From Pedobacter cryoconitis (GTDB lineage: Bacteria > Bacteroidota > Bacteroidia > Sphingobacteriales > Sphingobacteriaceae), in NCBI RefSeq assembly GCF_014200605.1, contig NZ_JACHCE010000004.1:385619-449618 (forward strand): 64,000 bases of DNA, written 5' to 3'. Positions 61,610 to 64,000 of the stretch are shown here, in pieces (positions within the stretch are counted from its first letter, which is position 1; each line of letters begins with the position of its first letter). The notes beneath the pieces were generated by a model. It was not told where the DNA came from. It made no database searches and was given only the letters and a program-made list of their open reading frames with translations. A program made the translations under genes and the position numbers.

Positions 61610-62524
61610 CTATTTACCTTTTTTCACCGTCACTTCTACACTCCATTCATTACCGCTGGCGATATGATGTACCTGTGCAAAATTACCCTGATTTAAAGCA
61701 AATGATAATTGTAATAGGCTATTCAGATAACTTAAAGGTTTACCTTCAGCTACAGCACCAAAAGTCTGGCTATAAGGCGCATCTCCTTCATATACCCTTT
61801 TGCCCTGATGAAAAATCTGCAAATGCAGCACATCACCATATTTAGGGCCAAGCTGTTTGACAAGATCTCCGCTGATATCAGTCCAGACATTACCGTACTG
61901 AACATCCAGGATAGAAATACTTCCTTTCAGGACCCCGTTTTCTAAAGTAGCTTTCTGATATGGGATTTCGACAACCTGTTTAGGTAGTTCAGGGCCAACC
62001 TGATCGTAAGTAATTGCACCAGAAGCCAGTCTTGCACCAGTAAAGGCATAAACATCACGTCCGTGGAAAGTATATGATTTTTCAGAATCTTTACGGCGGT
62101 TTTTCACTTCGTTAATTTCCCGCACTTCTTCAATTCCAAGCGATTGGGCAACCAGCGTCAATGTTCCATTATCAGGGGTAACAATAAATTGTCCGGTTTT
62201 AGTTTTAAGTACTACAGATTTCCTGGAAGTCCCTACTCCAGGGTCTACTACAGAAACAAATACAGTTCCGGCAGGATAATAAGGTACAGTCTGTACTAAA
62301 CGGTAAGCAGCCTCCCAAATGTTATATGCAGGGATTTCGTGGGTAAGATCAAATATTCTAAGATCTGGTGAAACACCAATGGCTACTCCCTTCATTGCAG
62401 AGACCGCACCATCTTTAAGGCCAAAGTCCGACTGAAAAACAAGGATCTTATTTTGGGCAAAGGCCAGGTGAGTAATAAACAGTAAAAAAATTAAGGTAAA
62501 ATTGCGTTTTAGGTTTGTGATCAT
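61610..62524 (-). CDS. Exported SAM hydrolase (DUF62 / S-adenosyl-L-methionine hydroxide adenosyltransferase)
   Basis: This protein of about 304 residues belongs to DUF62, the family of SAM hydrolases and SAM halogenases. Motifs are VFQSDFGLKDGAVSAMKG, VSVVDPGVGTSRKSVVLK, FIVTPDNGTLTLVAQ and the catalytic His in YTFHGRDVYAFTGARLASG, matching the Asp-Arg-His triad of the hydrolase branch. Unlike most members it has an N-terminal signal peptide (LIFLLFITHLAFAQ), so it would act outside the cytoplasm. The ATG at 62524 begins that signal. Its stop is 1 nt before the TonB receptor gene, giving a two-gene operon. Confidence 0.88.
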   Translation of the reverse strand: MITNLKRNFTLIFLLFITHLAFAQNKILVFQSDFGLKDGAVSAMKGVAIGVSPDLRIFDLTHEIPAYNIWEAAYRLVQTVPYYPAGTVFVSVVDPGVGTSRKSVVLKTKTGQFIVTPDNGTLTLVAQSLGIEEVREINEVKNRRKDSEKSYTFHGRDVYAFTGARLASGAITYDQVGPELPKQVVEIPYQKATLENGVLKGSISILDVQYGNVWTDISGDLVKQLGPKYGDVLHLQIFHQGKRVYEGDAPYSQTFGAVAEGKPLSYLNSLLQLSFALNQGNFAQVHHIASGNEWSVEVTVKKGK

Positions 62525-62602
62525 CAGGTTATATTTAAAGTCTACAAATCTAGTAGAATACACTGGAACTGCAACAAAAAAATTACCTGAAGATCAAAAC
62601 GT

Positions 62603-64000
62603 CTATTTGACAAACTTAGCAGGTGAACCTGCCCATTGTGTTTGTTTAGGAATTGTTTCCCCTTTCATCACTAAAGACAAAGCCTGCAGGGTTGCACCCT
62701 CTTCAATCGTAGAATCGTATAAAACCACGCTCATTGCACCAATATTACAGTTATCACCAATATGCAGATGTGCCATTTTCATTACACGATCTTCAAAAAG
62801 GTGTGTTTGCAATGTACACATATGATTAATTGCTACATGATCACCAATATGTACCAGGTCAAATTCTGTAATTTCACTGGTATCCATATAAACATCCTTT
62901 CCTATATCACAACCCATCATCCTGAAAAATATAGGTGCAAATGGCGTTCCCAGTAAAGTATTGACCAGTAAAGGATATACCATATTTTCACACAATGAAT
63001 TAACCAGTTCATTTTTCCAGACAAACATGCTCCATAAAGGCTGGTTTGCAGGTTTATAAGTACCAATCAATACTTTCTTAAATAAAACAGTTACTAAAGC
63101 TGAAACCGCAATCAGTGCAATCAATAACAATGGGGCCAGACAAAGTGTATAAACCAGGTGTCTTCCCGAATGGTCATAATAGTTATCCACTATATGATAA
63201 AACAACATCAGGATCACCGAGGTAATCGCATAAGGCAGCGTGATTTTAAAAAGCTCGATCAGCCCGCGCTGAAAGTATAACTTATTGGTAGGTCTGAAAG
63301 TTAAATCATCCGAAAACTTCACACTCTCCTGTCTCTTTGGTAAATACATCGGCGGTGCGCCAAGCCACGAAGAATCATTAATATATTTACGCTCTATATT
63401 AGCTGGTGGCGTAGACAAGACACCAATCAGGCAGTTACTTCCAATCGTATCACCAGAAGATATTACCGCGCTGTTTCCAATAAAGGTTTTATTCCCAATC
63501 GTAATGCGGCGTAAATACATCGTTCCCTGGTGAACTTCCGGAGAGCCCAGACTAACCGAATCTGCCAGAAAACTTCCTGCCCCTATTTTTACAAGGTCAG
63601 TAGTAATCTGATTAACAGTCGATATTTCTGTTGCTTTACCAATCCTTGTGCCCATCAGTCTTAACCACGAAGACAGGTATATCGTTGCATAAACAGATCT
63701 GAAATAAGTTAAACTCATATTCATCAGGGAATCAACCGCCCACTTCCTGATATATTTAAAGCTGTAAACACTAAAAGGTTCTTCTTTTAACTTACCAATA
63801 ATCAACCACTTAAACAGTGCTACCGATGCACAGTAAATGATAATATACATGGCAGAAATCGGAATCGAAAGTATCATTGCCCAGCCAAGACCAAAAGAAA
63901 GGATTACTTCATAATAAATGACGATAAAAGGGATACTCAATCCAAATGGAAAAAGGAATACAAAACCCAGTGTAACGATAAGCAATGACACATACAGTGC
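62603..64000 (-). CDS. Pls/PosA-type membrane protein with beta-helix acyltransferase repeats (C-terminal part)
   Basis: This is the C-terminal part of a larger protein; the reading frame is open to the window edge. It has hydrophobic helices interleaved with two left-handed beta-helix (hexapeptide) stretches. Markers are LVKIGAGSFLADSVSLGSPE, then IGNKTFIGNSAVISSGDTIG, and later CDIGKDVYMDTSEITEFDLV with LQTHLFEDRVMKMAHLHIGD and SLVMKGETIPKQTQWAGSPA. This set defines the C-terminal domain of Pls/PosA nonribosomal peptide synthetases (epsilon-poly-lysine type) and related stand-alone proteins. Whether an adenylation domain precedes it cannot be seen here. It is about 39 nt from the SAM hydrolase end but on the same strand. 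Confidence 0.82.
   Translation of the reverse strand, partial: ALYVSLLIVTLGFVFLFPFGLSIPFIVIYYEVILSFGLGWAMILSIPISAMYIIIYCASVALFKWLIIGKLKEEPFSVYSFKYIRKWAVDSLMNMSLTYFRSVYATIYLSSWLRLMGTRIGKATEISTVNQITTDLVKIGAGSFLADSVSLGSPEVHQGTMYLRRITIGNKTFIGNSAVISSGDTIGSNCLIGVLSTPPANIERKYINDSSWLGAPPMYLPKRQESVKFSDDLTFRPTNKLYFQRGLIELFKITLPYAITSVILMLFYHIVDNYYDHSGRHLVYTLCLAPLLLIALIAVSALVTVLFKKVLIGTYKPANQPLWSMFVWKNELVNSLCENMVYPLLVNTLLGTPFAPIFFRMMGCDIGKDVYMDTSEITEFDLVHIGDHVAINHMCTLQTHLFEDRVMKMAHLHIGDNCNIGAMSVVLYDSTIEEGATLQALSLVMKGETIPKQTQWAGSPAKFVK

Noticed and set aside
1..64000. CRISPR array, insertion sequence, prophage or tRNA/rRNA genes
   Set aside because: No regularly spaced repeats, transposase or phage genes, or cloverleaf/rRNA-like segments were recognised by eye. 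A dedicated scan would be needed to exclude a tRNA.

Overview
The window looks like chromosomal DNA of a Sphingobacteriaceae-type Bacteroidota, most likely Pedobacter or a close relative. It is AT-rich. It carries SusC/SusD pairs, several TonB-dependent receptors, an ECF sigma/FecR/receptor signalling unit, many lipoproteins with a Cys-Lys-Lys type lipobox, and -7 boxes of the Bacteroidota form TAnnTTTG. The genus is inferred from protein style only; no rRNA or tRNA gene was recognised. I saw no CRISPR array, insertion sequence or prophage.

Layout. 1-6.6 kb: a minus-strand polysaccharide utilisation locus (ROK regulator, SusC, SusD, and the start of a GH29 alpha-L-fucosidase cut by the window edge). 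6.8-9.6 kb: a tiny basic DUF6496 protein, then four small minus-strand genes including two ankyrin-repeat proteins, resembling an immunity-type cluster. 9.6-15.1 kb: a secreted GH13 alpha-amylase behind a perfect 14-bp palindrome, an unknown lipoprotein, a Crp-type regulator, two HAD phosphatases and a CAT-family acetyltransferase. 15.2-24.3 kb: a sphingomyelinase-like lipoprotein, Lrp regulator plus EamA exporter, a lone ExbD, a molybdopterin-fold protein, an amidase, a MASE3-like sensor kinase and a PNGase F-like lipoprotein. 24.4-33.6 kb: two AraC regulators, a siderophore-interacting flavoprotein, an M16 peptidase pair, a hybrid kinase, Dps and a small outer-membrane barrel. 33.7-40.7 kb: an ECF sigma/anti-sigma/TonB receptor/DUF4249 surface-signalling operon, a Crp-type regulator, an isochorismatase-fold hydrolase and a sigma factor lacking region 4. 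40.8-52 kb: GH16, VOC, MarR-GNAT fusion, GNAT, GH3, a large TPR-like lipoprotein with a DUF3142-like partner, DUF3995, an orphan LuxR response regulator and an MFS exporter.

52.3-58.8 kb is the most unusual region. A divergent cluster holds a GT-A glycosyltransferase and an ATP-grasp enzyme on one strand. On the other are a stand-alone C39 peptidase, a membrane protein fusing a degenerate C39-like domain to VKOR and thioredoxin domains, a 77-residue precursor with a double-glycine leader and an eight-cysteine core, and a TlpA-type thioredoxin. The gene set suggests a ribosomally made, disulfide-rich and possibly glycosylated peptide, comparable in logic to Firmicutes glycocins (sublancin type) but with an added ATP-grasp enzyme and no ABC exporter in the window. 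Product and chemistry are inferred.

58.9-64 kb: a TonB receptor in an operon with a signal-peptide-bearing SAM hydrolase (DUF62), then the C-terminal part of a Pls/PosA-type membrane protein with left-handed beta-helix acyltransferase repeats that runs off the window.
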